Below are positions 54,230 through 63,286 of a DNA stretch of 64,000 nucleotides, piece by piece. The position numbers and the translations under genes were made by a program. Below the pieces are notes generated by a model. It worked only from the letters and a program-made list of their open reading frames with translations. It did not search any database and was not told the origin of the DNA. Each line of letters starts with the position of its first letter. The first letter of the stretch is position 1. Source of the DNA: Pseudomonas helvetica (GTDB lineage Bacteria > Pseudomonadota > Gammaproteobacteria > Pseudomonadales > Pseudomonadaceae); the NCBI RefSeq assembly GCF_039908645.1, contig NZ_CP150917.1, forward strand, positions 3,855,501-3,919,500, in the 5' to 3' direction.

Positions 54230-54349
54230 CAAGACAGCGTTGAACTTCACCTTTTCACAGTCAATTGCAGCTTCTTTGAGGAATATGCTGATTTTTTGCC
54301 CGTTCGGTGTATCGGCCGTATACAACGTGATGGGGTAAGACGCGCTCAT
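54230..54349 (-). pseudogene. glutathione S-transferase N-terminal fragment
   Basis: A good GGAG site precedes [20 protein letters not shown], the opening of a GST thioredoxin-like domain ([18 protein letters not shown]). After about 37 codons the translation degenerates and stops at 54206. It is a remnant between CopRS and the E1 paralogue. Confidence 0.7.
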
Positions 54350-54408
54350 GAGGGAACTCCATTCCAGGGCTATTTCATTGCATTTGCAATCATATTGAGG
54401 CGTGCAGT

Positions 54409-55551
54409 ATGGTGCAAGCACGACGGAACGCACGGAGTTTTCAGGATATGATCGGCTTTTCCAGCTTCAATAAGACACCACAGACCACTCTTGCCGCTCA
54501 GGCCTGCATCGATAAAATACAAAACCTGGCACAGCAATACACTGCTGGTTTTTCCTCGCCGCTCTACACCATGATTGATATCGCCAATCGACTGGAAAGG
54601 GATCCTGGAACGGCCAGGCATATCTGGGTCATCCGATCCAACAACCAATCTCAAATCGATAGTTGCCACCCACATATCAATGCCTGGCCACTGCGTTTTA
54701 GCCCAGCAGCCCGTGCCAGCGAAAAACCGCTGTTGTACCTGACCAGTTCTGCGACATCAGCCGAACTTTGCGCACTTTCGAACGAATCCGCCCACAGGGG
54801 CATTCTGTGCAATGACATAGAAACCCTGCCTTCTCGCTGGCCGAAAGGCGCCCACCCTTGGGTCTCGATCTGGCTGGCCGCCAATCCGCAATGCCTGCCC
54901 TTCGACCCCGCCAGCGGTGCCGAAGCGCACGCCATTGCGCTTGCTGCGTTGCAAAGCTTGTATGTGGAAGGTAATGACGGTTTCTATTACATGGCGCTTC
55001 ACGATGAACCCAATGATTTCATCGCCCCCATCAGCCAACTCAGTGCGAGCCAGGCACTTAAGGGCATGTACAAGCTCAACGAGATAGATACAGATGCCGG
55101 GCAACCTCGGATTCGCTTGTTGGGCGCGGGGCTGGCGTTGCAGTCAGTGGTCTCAGCGGCGCAGATGTTGCGAGATGACTGGGGTGTCGAAAGCGAACTC
55201 TGGAGCTGCCCCAGCTACACCCGCCTGGCCCGGGATGCAGACAAGGCACAACGCTGGAACCGGATGCATCCGCACATGCCGCGGCGGTCGTCACATTTGC
55301 TCGACTGCCTGAGCGCCGATGATTGCCCGGTGGTCGCTGTGACCGGTTATGCCCAGCATGTCGCCGATCAGATCGGTGCGCATATCCGGTCACGATTCGT
55401 GGCGCTCGGCGCTGACTCAACCGAAACACCGCCGGGCAAATCGTTGGATAAACGCTGGATTGTGGTCCTCGCTCTGCGAGCCTTGGCTGAGGACGGTGCT
55501 ATCGCGCAGACACGCGTCGAACAGGCCATCGGGCGCTATCTGCTGCAATGA
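54409..55551 (+). CDS. stand-alone transketolase C-terminal domain protein, paralogue of pyruvate dehydrogenase E1
   Basis: A 380-residue protein without the ThDP-binding half of E1. From about residue 155 it aligns with the E1 encoded at 56188: [16 protein letters not shown] versus [24 protein letters not shown] versus ILKGMYRL; a shared [18 protein letters not shown] segment and [15 protein letters not shown]. The first 150 residues match only weakly or not at all. Lacking the GDG-NCN cofactor site, it cannot act alone as an E1. It may be a partner or regulator of the E1, or a divergent relic. It faces the MarR gene convergently. Confidence 0.75.
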   Translation: MVQARRNARSFQDMIGFSSFNKTPQTTLAAQACIDKIQNLAQQYTAGFSSPLYTMIDIANRLERDPGTARHIWVIRSNNQSQIDSCHPHINAWPLRFSPAARASEKPLLYLTSSATSAELCALSNESAHRGILCNDIETLPSRWPKGAHPWVSIWLAANPQCLPFDPASGAEAHAIALAALQSLYVEGNDGFYYMALHDEPNDFIAPISQLSASQALKGMYKLNEIDTDAGQPRIRLLGAGLALQSVVSAAQMLRDDWGVESELWSCPSYTRLARDADKAQRWNRMHPHMPRRSSHLLDCLSADDCPVVAVTGYAQHVADQIGAHIRSRFVALGADSTETPPGKSLDKRWIVVLALRALAEDGAIAQTRVEQAIGRYLLQ

Positions 55552-55562
55552 CCGGACAGCGG

Positions 55563-56015
55563 TCAACCCGCTTGCCCACTGTTGCGCGCCGCCCTAGCGG
55601 CTCGCTCAAGCGCGTCACTGAAAAACCGCTGTTGCTCGTCATCAAATTGCGACAAAAACAGCTCATCCACTGCCCCTTCATAGATTTGCCACATTTTTTT
55701 ACGTAGCACTTTTCCACTCTCGGTAATGGCGGCATACGCACCACGGCCGTCATCGCTGGCACGGCTGCGTGTAACCAAGCCTTCGGCCTCCAGACGGTCC
55801 ACCAACCGGGTGAGGTTGTAACGCTCGATCGCCATCACGTCAGCCAATTCGTTCATGCGCCGGGTGCCGTCAGGGCCGCTTTCCAGGCCCCATAGCGCGT
55901 CGTACCACGCGTAAGCGGGCAGTCCGGCGGCCGCCAGCCGACGCTCGATTTCCCGGATCAGGCAGCGGTGAGCCCTGACGAATCTGAACCAGGTATCCGG
56001 ATCGCTTGAAGACAT
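55563..56015 (-). CDS. MarR family transcriptional regulator
   Basis: A 150-residue winged-helix regulator: MAIERYNLTRLVDRLEAEGL forms the recognition helix region and RSRASDDGRGAYAAITESGK the wing. It is divergent from the E1 gene at 56188. The 172-base gap contains a strong inverted repeat (56081-56102) and a half-similar site at 56042-56055, the likely operators. It therefore probably represses the E1 gene and itself. Confidence 0.9.
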   Translation of the reverse strand: MSSSDPDTWFRFVRAHRCLIREIERRLAAAGLPAYAWYDALWGLESGPDGTRRMNELADVMAIERYNLTRLVDRLEAEGLVTRSRASDDGRGAYAAITESGKVLRKKMWQIYEGAVDELFLSQFDDEQQRFFSDALERAARAARNSGQAG

Positions 56016-56080
56016 GCATCACCCATTTTATGAAATCTATTTAGTTGCAATTGTAGCGTGCAGCAGGCTAAGTTCTCGCA

Positions 56081-56102
56081 TGTAGTTGCAGTTGCAACTA
56101 CA
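56081..56102. promoter_or_regulatory. inverted repeat, probable MarR operator
   Basis: TGTAGTTGCA-GT-TGCAACTACA is a perfect 10-bp inverted repeat with a 2-base spacer. A related TAGTTGCAATTGTA stands at 56042-56055. Both lie between the divergent MarR and E1 genes, as expected for MarR operators. Confidence 0.7.
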
Positions 56103-56187
56103 TATATTATTCAAGGTTGGCGTCGACCCACGCCCCTTAGCTAGGCACCAAACGACTCGGTGCTGCAGCACTGTCCAGGAGACGACG

Positions 56188-58857
56188 ATGGCACAACAAC
56201 CCCTGTTTCTCGACGAGGATCCACAAGAAACTCTCGAATGGCTCGAATCCATTGAATCGGTGGCGAGCGTCGAAGGGCGCACTCGCGCCCACTATCTGAT
56301 CGACCAGATGCTGGATTTCGATGCCAACCGCCATGGTGATTTTTACGGGCGCGTCACCACGCCCTACGTCAACACCATTTCGGTCGACCGTCAGCAGCCC
56401 TACCCCGGCGACCTGACGGTAGAGCGCCGAATCAATGCGTATATCCGCTGGAACGCCTTGGCCATGGTGCTGCGCGCCGGCAAACATTCGAACGTGGGCG
56501 GACACATCGCTTCCTATGCCTCGGCGGCCGTTCTGTACGACGTCGGCTTCGAGCATTTCTTCCGTGGGCGTACCGAGCAGTTTGGTGGCGACATGGTGTA
56601 TATCCAGGGCCACTCTTCGCCGGGCATCTACGGGCGCGCTTATCTGGAGGGACGACTGAGTGAAGATCAGTTGGATAACTTCCGCCGTGAGACCGACCGC
56701 GACGGTGTCTCGTCCTATCCGCACCCAAGGCTCATGCCGGACTTCTGGCAGTTTCCGACGGTGTCCATGGGACTAGGACCGATCACCGCCGCGTATCAGG
56801 CCAGGTTCATGCGCTACCTCGAAGACCGTGGTCTGAAAGAACATCAAGGGCGCAAAGTGTGGGCGTTTCTCGGTGACGGCGAAATGGACCAGCCGGAATC
56901 GCTGGCGGCAATTTCCCTGGCAGGTCGGGAGAAGCTCGACAATATTATTTTTGTCGTCAACTGCAACCTCCAGCGCCTGGACGGACCGGTGCGCGGCAAC
57001 AGCAAGGTGATCCAGGAATTTGAAAGCCTGTACCGAGCGGCCGGCTGGAATGTCATCAAAGTGATCTGGGGCAGCGGTTGGGATGCCTTGCTGGAAAAGG
57101 ACAAAAGCGGCCTGTTGCGTCAGCGCATGATGGAATGCGTGGACGGCGACTATCAAAACTACAAATCCCAGAACGGCGCTTACGTACGTGAGCATTTTTT
57201 TGGCAAATACCCTGAGTTGCTGGAACTGGTCAGCGACCTGAGCGATGACGAAATCTGGAAGCTCTCACGCGGTGGCCATGACCCGGAAAAAGTCTACAAC
57301 GCCTACGCCGCCGCCATGCGCCACAGCGGCGGGCCAACAGTCATTTTGGCGAAAACGGTGAAAGGCTTCGGTATGGGCGAAGCAGGCGAAGGCCAGAACA
57401 TCAACCATCAACTCAAGAAGATGGGCGAGGACGCGGTCAAAGCGTTCCGTGATCGTTTCGGGCTAGACCTCACCGACGATCAATTGGGCGACATGCCCTA
57501 CCTCAAGCCGGCGGCAGACAGTGTCGAGGCCCTTTATCTACAAGCCAGGCGCGCCCAACTGGGCGGTTACGTGCCTGCGCGCTTCAGTGCGGTGAAACCG
57601 TTGCAGATCCCGCCATTGTCGGCCTTGGACAACCAGCTCAAAGGCACCGGCGAGCGCGGGATCTCCACCACCATGGCGTTTGTGCGCATCCTCGGCACTT
57701 TGCTCAAGGACCCGAATATCGGCAAGCTGATTGTGCCCATTGTCCCAGACGAATCACGCACCTTCGGCATGGAGAGCCTGTTCCGCCAGATCGGCATCCA
57801 CTCCCACGTCGGCCAGTTGTATACACCTCAGGACGCCGGACAACTGAGTTATTACAAGGAGGCACGGGATGGCCAGATCATGCAGGAGGGGCTGAACGAG
57901 TCCGGCGGTATTTCTTCCTGGATCGCAGCGAGTACTTCGTACAGTACACACGGTGTGATGACGGTGCCCTTCTACATCTTTTATTCGATGTTCGGCTTCC
58001 AGCGCGTCGGCGATCTGGCCTGGGCGGCAGGCGATGCCCGCGCCCGAGGTTTCCTGCTGGGCGCCACGTCCGGCAGGACCACGCTGATGGGCGAAGGCCT
58101 GCAACATGACGATGGTCACAGCCATGTGCTGTCCTCTACCGTACCGTGCTGCGTGTCCTACGACCCGACTTTCGCCTATGAACTGGCCGTGATCATCCAG
58201 GATGGCATGCGGCGTATGTATGTCGAAAACGAAGACATTTATTACTACATCACGCTGCTGAACGAAAACTACGCCCATCCGCCCATGCCCGAGGGTGTCG
58301 AGCAGAATATTCTCAAAGGCATGTATCGGCTCTCAGCATCGGCGCAGCCTGTTGAAGGCAAGCACGTACAATTGATGGGTTGTGGTTCGATCCTGCAAGA
58401 AGTCATCGCCGCCGCGCAGTTGCTGGAGCAGGACTTCGGTGTCAGCAGCGAAGTGTGGAGCGTCACCAGCCTGACCGAACTGCGTCGCGATGGACAGGAT
58501 GCCGAACGCTGGAACTTGCTGCATCCCCAGCAGCCACCCCGTATCGGTCACGTTGAAAGTTGCCTGCAAGATAAACAGGGCCCGGTGGTGGTAGCGACTG
58601 ATTACATGAAGATATTCGCCGACCAGATCCGCCCGTTCGTGCCAAAGAGGCGCTTCGTGGCATTAGGCACCGACGGTTTCGGCCAGTCGGACACCCGGGA
58701 ATCGCTGCGCAGGTTCTTCGAAGTGGATCGCCACTTCATCGCGTTGGCAGCCTTGAAGGCGCTGGCCGATGACGGAGGTGTGTCAAGGGAAAAAGTGGCT
58801 GAGGCGATTGCACTTTATGGGATTGACCCGGAGAAGCAGAACCCAGCGAAAGTTTGA
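56188..58857 (+). CDS. aceE: pyruvate dehydrogenase E1, homodimeric type (second copy)
   Basis: An 889-residue ThDP-dependent 2-oxoacid dehydrogenase E1. The cofactor site runs from FLGDGEMDQPES (about 229-240) to VNCNLQRLDGP. AGGAGA precedes the start; frame upstream of it overlaps the operator and is ignored. Length fits AceE. No E2 (aceF) or E3 gene adjoins it, so it either uses the housekeeping E2/E3 or serves another 2-oxoacid, as with the MdeB-like E1 for 2-oxobutyrate. It is divergent from MarR. Confidence 0.9.
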   Translation: MAQQPLFLDEDPQETLEWLESIESVASVEGRTRAHYLIDQMLDFDANRHGDFYGRVTTPYVNTISVDRQQPYPGDLTVERRINAYIRWNALAMVLRAGKHSNVGGHIASYASAAVLYDVGFEHFFRGRTEQFGGDMVYIQGHSSPGIYGRAYLEGRLSEDQLDNFRRETDRDGVSSYPHPRLMPDFWQFPTVSMGLGPITAAYQARFMRYLEDRGLKEHQGRKVWAFLGDGEMDQPESLAAISLAGREKLDNIIFVVNCNLQRLDGPVRGNSKVIQEFESLYRAAGWNVIKVIWGSGWDALLEKDKSGLLRQRMMECVDGDYQNYKSQNGAYVREHFFGKYPELLELVSDLSDDEIWKLSRGGHDPEKVYNAYAAAMRHSGGPTVILAKTVKGFGMGEAGEGQNINHQLKKMGEDAVKAFRDRFGLDLTDDQLGDMPYLKPAADSVEALYLQARRAQLGGYVPARFSAVKPLQIPPLSALDNQLKGTGERGISTTMAFVRILGTLLKDPNIGKLIVPIVPDESRTFGMESLFRQIGIHSHVGQLYTPQDAGQLSYYKEARDGQIMQEGLNESGGISSWIAASTSYSTHGVMTVPFYIFYSMFGFQRVGDLAWAAGDARARGFLLGATSGRTTLMGEGLQHDDGHSHVLSSTVPCCVSYDPTFAYELAVIIQDGMRRMYVENEDIYYYITLLNENYAHPPMPEGVEQNILKGMYRLSASAQPVEGKHVQLMGCGSILQEVIAAAQLLEQDFGVSSEVWSVTSLTELRRDGQDAERWNLLHPQQPPRIGHVESCLQDKQGPVVVATDYMKIFADQIRPFVPKRRFVALGTDGFGQSDTRESLRRFFEVDRHFIALAALKALADDGGVSREKVAEAIALYGIDPEKQNPAKV

Positions 58858-58907
58858 GTCTTATCCAATGTAACTGCCTCCCATTATTAAGGAAGGAGGC
58901 GACTTCT

Positions 58908-58934
58908 GGCCGCTGCGTTTGCAGCGGCCTTTTT
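58908..58934 (+). terminator. intrinsic terminator after E1 gene
   Basis: GGCCGCTGC (58908-58916) pairs with GCAGCGGCC (58921-58929) around GTTT and is followed by TTTTT. Confidence 0.92.
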
Positions 58935-58988
58935 AGAACTCTATTAACTCCCCTGCTATCCGTGTTGAAAAGTCGGCTTCGGTTTCCG

Positions 58989-59924
58989 CTAGTGTTTACA
59001 CATCAGGCCATGAAGAACGCCGAACCTTAAGCCTGGTTCGGACGGAGTCATATGCGGGATACCAAATACCTTGAACGCCGCCAGCATGAGCACCAGGCCG
59101 CCGGGCAAGGCGCTCAGGCGATGGGTTGGCAAACCCGCTAATTTGAGTCGTTTCACATGCCCCACTTCCAGCAGACGCAATGACAGACGCAACAGACCGC
59201 CGTAGGTGATACCGCTTTGGCCGTAGTCGTTCAATCCATTGGCCTTGAGCACTTTGGCCAGCATCCTTGCGGTACCTGAAGAACCGATAGTCTGCTGCCA
59301 ACCGAGTGCACGATAACGACGTGCAACTTTTTCAAACTGTAGGGTGGCCACCCGCTCAGCCTCGAGGAGCGCCTCAGCCGTGATACCACCGCCCTGAAAG
59401 TAACGTGCACCAAAGGTGCCGCTGCCGATGGCAATACTCTCGGTCAACAGGGGGTGAGCACCCTGCCCCAGAATCAATTCAGTGGAACCACCGCCGATGT
59501 CCACGACCAGCCGCATACTCTCTGTACCCGGTATCGTGTGGGCAACCCCGGCGTACACCAGTTGGGCCTCTTCATGCCCGGAGATGACATCAATACGAAA
59601 ACCTAAATGCCGCTCCGCACTGCCCAGAAACAATTGAGCATTATCAGCTTCGCGGACGGCACTGGTCGCCACCGCACGTACACGACCGGCCTCAAAGCCG
59701 CGTAACTTTTTGCCAAATCGCGCCAGTGCCTGCCATCCCCGATCCAGCGCCAATTCGTTCAGCGACCCGCCCTGAAATCCCTCCGCCAAGCGGACAGGCT
59801 CACGCAGGGTTTTCACCTCCTGGATAACGAATTGCCGGTTCCGTTTGACCGACTGGCCAATCATCATGCGGAACGCATTGGAACCCAGGTCAATGACCGC
59901 AAACAGGGAGGCGTCTCCTTTCAT
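58989..59924 (-). CDS. Ppx/GppA family phosphatase (short form)
   Basis: A 311-residue member of the exopolyphosphatase/pppGpp phosphatase family. ATP/phosphate motifs of the actin-like fold are FAVIDLGSNAFRMMIG (8-23), the conserved E in ISGHEEAQLVYAG, VDIGGGSTELILG, and IGSSGTARML. It lacks the C-terminal HD-like and later domains of the 500-residue Ppx, matching the short Ppx2-type proteins. The start is set where GAGGAA is well spaced; upstream ATGs are possible. Polyphosphate or alarmone turnover is expected. Confidence 0.9.
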   Translation of the reverse strand: MKGDASLFAVIDLGSNAFRMMIGQSVKRNRQFVIQEVKTLREPVRLAEGFQGGSLNELALDRGWQALARFGKKLRGFEAGRVRAVATSAVREADNAQLFLGSAERHLGFRIDVISGHEEAQLVYAGVAHTIPGTESMRLVVDIGGGSTELILGQGAHPLLTESIAIGSGTFGARYFQGGGITAEALLEAERVATLQFEKVARRYRALGWQQTIGSSGTARMLAKVLKANGLNDYGQSGITYGGLLRLSLRLLEVGHVKRLKLAGLPTHRLSALPGGLVLMLAAFKVFGIPHMTPSEPGLRFGVLHGLMCKH

Positions 59925-60282
59925 ACGGGTATTCCTCGCAAATTCATCAGCCATCAGGCGGAGCACTGCTGAGTGCTCAAGACGGTTTGCGAGGATCTTG
60001 CCATCGGTTCGATGACGCCAAGATGACACCCACTCTCCATTTTCAATGCAACAGGCACCAGACCAACCTGTCTCGACACCCCAGACCTCCCGGCACACTC
60101 GCCCTGACGCCGCCTAGCCGCCTCCGAAAGGCTGGGTTGTCTGGATGGACGCAGGGTGCATCAAATTTCGCAGCCATGCAGAAGCCGAAGCGTTCGTAAA
60201 AAGACCGGAAGATCGTGTAGTCGCAGAAGACAACCCGCCATGTGCTAACGTTCGCGCGTCATCACTTTAAAGTCATACGCCG
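59925..60282. other. gene-free stretch
   Basis: About 360 bases between divergent genes. A minus-strand segment around 60100-60240 reads like a GNAT C-terminus (FYERFGFCMAAKFDAPC) but is short and lacks a start, so it could be another remnant. Promoters for both neighbours must lie here. Confidence 0.4.
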
Positions 60283-60903
60283 ATGTCTATCGCAGATAAT
60301 CTCCTCGCCTTTACCTTCGCAGCCACTCTGCTAACGCTGACGCCCGGCCTCGATACCGCTCTGGTTTTGAGAACCGCAACGGTGGAAGGTAAGCAACAGG
60401 CGTTTCGCGCTGCGCTGGGTATCAATGCTGGCTGCTTACTGTGGGGCGCCGCTGTCGCCTTTGGCCTGGGTGCTCTGATTGCGGTATCGGAGCTGGCGTA
60501 CAGCCTATTGAAATACTGCGGCGCCGCTTATCTGGCATGGCTCGGATTGAACATGTTGCTGCGCCCGCGTAGCTCACTATCGCCCGTTGAAGATGACGGC
60601 AAGCCAAATGCAAACTGGTTCCTGAAGGGCATGATGGGGAACGTCCTCAATCCCAAAATCGGCATTTTCTACGTCTCTTTTCTCCCTCAATTTATCCCCC
60701 ACGGGCACAGCCTGGTTGCCTGGACATTTGGTTTGGTCAGCATTCACGTGGTGCTGGGTTTGATGTGGTCTTCGACGTTGATTGGCGCTACTCAATCCCT
60801 TGCCGGCGTTCTGCGGCGTGAGAAAGTGATCAAGTGGATGGATCACACCACAGGCATGGTCTTTGTGCTGTTCGCAACTGGTCTGGCCTTTAGCAAGCGC
60901 TGA
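60283..60903 (+). CDS. LysE family amino-acid exporter
   Basis: A 206-residue, 6-helix exporter of the LysE/RhtB family. Typical features are the N-terminal TLTPGLDTALVLRTATVEG, AALGINAGCLLWGAAVAFGL, and the central KGMMGNVLNPKIGIFYVSFL. Such proteins export amino acids or homoserine lactones. No regulator is adjacent and the ribosome binding site is weak. Confidence 0.9.
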   Translation: MSIADNLLAFTFAATLLTLTPGLDTALVLRTATVEGKQQAFRAALGINAGCLLWGAAVAFGLGALIAVSELAYSLLKYCGAAYLAWLGLNMLLRPRSSLSPVEDDGKPNANWFLKGMMGNVLNPKIGIFYVSFLPQFIPHGHSLVAWTFGLVSIHVVLGLMWSSTLIGATQSLAGVLRREKVIKWMDHTTGMVFVLFATGLAFSKR

Positions 60904-60979
60904 TGGCGACATCCCCACCTGGCCGTGATTAACCTCCGGGCGACAGCGCGCTGAGAGCCCACCGCGATCCCACAGGCGC

Positions 60980-61495
60980 TCACCTTAGGCAGAGCGGCGC
61001 AGGAAAGAGGAGCATCAATAGCCACCCCGCCCCAAAGAGCCCGATTCCGAACGTCAGATGCGCAATGACACTTCTGCACCTTGCCATGTTCGGTGCCGCT
61101 GCCCTCGAAGCCGCGATGCCAAAACCGAACGCGGGCTGCATGATGAAGAAAGGTGCAATCACACTGATCAAGCCCGTCACCAGCGCGGGCATCAGAGAGG
61201 GATTGCAGATCCAGGCAAGCCCTTGGGCACCGTAGAGCATCATCGCAAAGACACAGCCAGTGATGTAGTGGAACACCCAGCCAACCAGGCGTTCATTCTG
61301 GACACGGGGCGCAGTCACAATCGAGGCGTGACGAAACCGCCCTTGTAACATGTGGCCCAACCAACGACCGACGAGCCCATAGTCAGGCGACGCCAAGCCA
61401 AATACCCGCTTTTGAATAAAAGCCGATACGTCCATGATCAGCGTGGCCCCCATTCCAACAAACAGAATGCGCAGTACTGTCTCACCTACTTCCAT
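60980..61495 (-). CDS. DUF2938 family membrane protein
   Basis: A 171-residue protein with four hydrophobic segments, starting MEVGETVLRILFVGMGATLI and carrying the family-like YGLVGRWLGHM and GWVFHYITGCVFAM. The function is unknown. The internal ATG is chosen because the upstream 20 codons are not family-like. It is divergent from the MerR gene at 61574, with a perfect 14-bp palindrome between them. Confidence 0.85.
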   Translation of the reverse strand: MEVGETVLRILFVGMGATLIMDVSAFIQKRVFGLASPDYGLVGRWLGHMLQGRFRHASIVTAPRVQNERLVGWVFHYITGCVFAMMLYGAQGLAWICNPSLMPALVTGLISVIAPFFIMQPAFGFGIAASRAAAPNMARCRSVIAHLTFGIGLFGAGWLLMLLFPAPLCLR

Positions 61496-61551
61496 GATAT
61501 TTCCCCTGCCTTCAGCCTGTCTTGGCGGTTTGATTCCGGTAGTCTGCAAGT

Positions 61552-61565
61552 TCAAGTCGACTTGA
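61552..61565. promoter_or_regulatory. perfect palindrome, probable MerR operator
   Basis: TCAAGTCGACTTGA is a perfect 14-base palindrome, 8 bases upstream of the MerR start, in the gap shared with the DUF2938 gene; flanking bases extend it imperfectly (CTTGACCTCAAGT on the minus strand). This fits the operator of a MerR/SoxR-like regulator placed between promoter elements. Confidence 0.65.
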
Positions 61566-61573
61566 GGTCAAGC

Positions 61574-62014
61574 ATGAAAGAGATGGATATCGGTGAAGTG
61601 GCACGTCGTTCCGGTTTGCCCTCTTCAACCCTGCGCTACTACGAAGAAAAAGGTCTTATCCGCTCGATAGGTCGTCGTGGCCTGAGCCGCGTATTTCGTG
61701 CAGATGTACTCCAGCGACTGTCATTGATCGCGCTCGGGCAATCTGCGGTGTTTTCATTGGACGATATCGCCGCCATGCTGGACGCAGACGGTCAGCCTGC
61801 CATTGATCACAAGAGGCTTGCAGAGAAGGCTGATGAACTGGACCGCACCATCGAGCGCCTCAGTGCCATACGTGACGAGCTTCGTCGTGCTGCGTCCTGT
61901 CCGGCTCCCCGTCATATCGAATGCCCGATGTTTCAGAAAATGCTGAACGCTATTGGGTCAGGGAATCTCAAGAGAAAAACAGGCAAAGGCAGTCTCCGCA
62001 GACATGGATCGTGA
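61574..62014 (+). CDS. MerR family transcriptional regulator
   Basis: A 146-residue regulator. The N-terminal winged helix (DIGEVARRSGLPSSTLRYYE, GLIRSIGRRG) is followed by the dimerisation helix and a C-terminal segment with two cysteines (AASCPAPRHIECPMF). The spaced Cys pair could bind metal or sense oxidants, as in SoxR-like or metal-responsive MerR proteins, but the loop is not a canonical SoxR CxxCxC cluster. It is divergent from DUF2938, with a palindrome just upstream. Confidence 0.88.
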   Translation: MKEMDIGEVARRSGLPSSTLRYYEEKGLIRSIGRRGLSRVFRADVLQRLSLIALGQSAVFSLDDIAAMLDADGQPAIDHKRLAEKADELDRTIERLSAIRDELRRAASCPAPRHIECPMFQKMLNAIGSGNLKRKTGKGSLRRHGS

Positions 62015-62144
62015 GACGGTCACATGCCCACTTGGGGCGATGGCTGCCCCTCATGACCGGTTGAATCCACAGCCAAAAGCAGTCAGTCGACTGTCTTGAC
62101 TGAGATGGATAAGCTGGCGTGTTTTCACGTGCAGGGTTGGGTGC

Positions 62145-62546
62145 ATGACAGAGGTATACCAAGGAAGCTGCCTATGTGCAGCAGTCAGTTACGAGCTACT
62201 CACGCCACCAAAAGCAGTGAGTCATTGTCATTGCAGCCAGTGTCGCAAAGGTCACGGGGCAGCGTTCGCTTCGTACGGCAGCGTTCCCCGCAACGCGCTA
62301 CGGATACTTGGTGGCGCCACCAGCATCAAAACCTATACGTCCTCAGCGACGGTGTTACGCGAGTTCTGCGCGCACTGTGGTTCGACGTTGTTCTGGTCAC
62401 GATTTCAAGGCGAATTTGCCGACTGGGTTTCGATAGCACTGGGCACGCTCGACACGCCCTTCTTGCCTCAAAAGCAAAAACACCTTCATGTCGACTCCGC
62501 AGTCGATTGGTACACGCCATCCAAATGTTGTCCCCAAGTCGACTGA
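62145..62546 (+). CDS. GFA family (CENP-V/formaldehyde-activating-like) zinc protein
   Basis: A 133-residue protein. The zinc motifs are GSCLCAAVSYE (Cys pair at 9/11), SHCHCSQCRKGHG (28-34) and FCAHCGSTLFWS. It is full length for the family. Substrate unknown. It lies between the MerR gene and an alpha/beta hydrolase; the hydrolase frame stays open across this gene in another frame, but that extension is a shadow. Another GFA protein is at 2366. Confidence 0.85.
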   Translation: MTEVYQGSCLCAAVSYELLTPPKAVSHCHCSQCRKGHGAAFASYGSVPRNALRILGGATSIKTYTSSATVLREFCAHCGSTLFWSRFQGEFADWVSIALGTLDTPFLPQKQKHLHVDSAVDWYTPSKCCPQVD

Positions 62547-62671
62547 CTGCTTCAGGTCGCGAGCGGCCCTCCACTACCGGCGGCTTTCGCTCCGAAGTGG
62601 TCATCGAACCTTGCAGCATCCATTTTGCCCTCCTGCTGACTCTTTCAATCCCACCTTCAAGGACCGAACCT

Positions 62672-63286
62672 GTGATCGCATCCCCCGCCAAACTCCTCTT
62701 CCTGCCCGGAGCCTCAGGTAACACCCGGTTTTGGTGCCCGGTTGCTGAGCGCCTGGCCCACCCGGCGCAGCAGGTCCATGTCGGCTGGCCCGGCTTTGGA
62801 GACACTCCGCCCTTGCCCAGCGTGACCGGTATGGATGATCTGGTGACTCGCGTGCTGGCCGAAATCGACCGGCCCACAGCGCTGGTGGCGCAATCCATGG
62901 GCGGCATAGTCGCGGTGCTTGCAGCGCTTGAACGCCCTGAGTTGATCACGCACCTGACGCTGACCGTCACCTCTGGCGGGGTGGATATGTCTGCTCTGGA
63001 CGCGCATGACTGGCGCCCGGATTTTGCTGCCGACAACCCGACACTGCCGAGGTGGTTTCTCGACGACCGCACCGACCTCACGCTCCGGCTGGTCGAGTTG
63101 CGCATGCCAGTCCTGCTCCTCTGGGGAGATTCTGATCCGATCAGCCCCGTTAGCGTCGGCCAGCGCCTTGCTCAACTGTTACCCCGCGCGGAACTACACG
63201 TTTTCCCTGGCGCCGATCACAGTCTGGGCTTTACTCACGCGGCCGAGGTGGCGAGCTTGATCGAGAAACATCTGGCTTGCTGGTGA
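62672..63286 (+). CDS. alpha/beta hydrolase
   Basis: About 204 residues from GTG 62672, chosen because AAGGA is well placed and the fold starts here (AKLLFLPGASGNTRFWCPVA). The nucleophile elbow is AQSMGG (S near 76); acid and His lie in LLLWGDSDPISP and FPGADHSLGFTH. It is a small esterase/hydrolase of unknown substrate. The open frame upstream lies over the GFA gene and is not coding. Confidence 0.85.
   Translation: MIASPAKLLFLPGASGNTRFWCPVAERLAHPAQQVHVGWPGFGDTPPLPSVTGMDDLVTRVLAEIDRPTALVAQSMGGIVAVLAALERPELITHLTLTVTSGGVDMSALDAHDWRPDFAADNPTLPRWFLDDRTDLTLRLVELRMPVLLLWGDSDPISPVSVGQRLAQLLPRAELHVFPGADHSLGFTHAAEVASLIEKHLACW

Noticed and set aside
62096..62671. A long N-terminal extension of the alpha/beta hydrolase frame
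   Set aside because: It overlaps the well-supported GFA gene in another frame, is Ser/Arg-rich without a fold, and a good GTG start with AAGGA exists at 62672.
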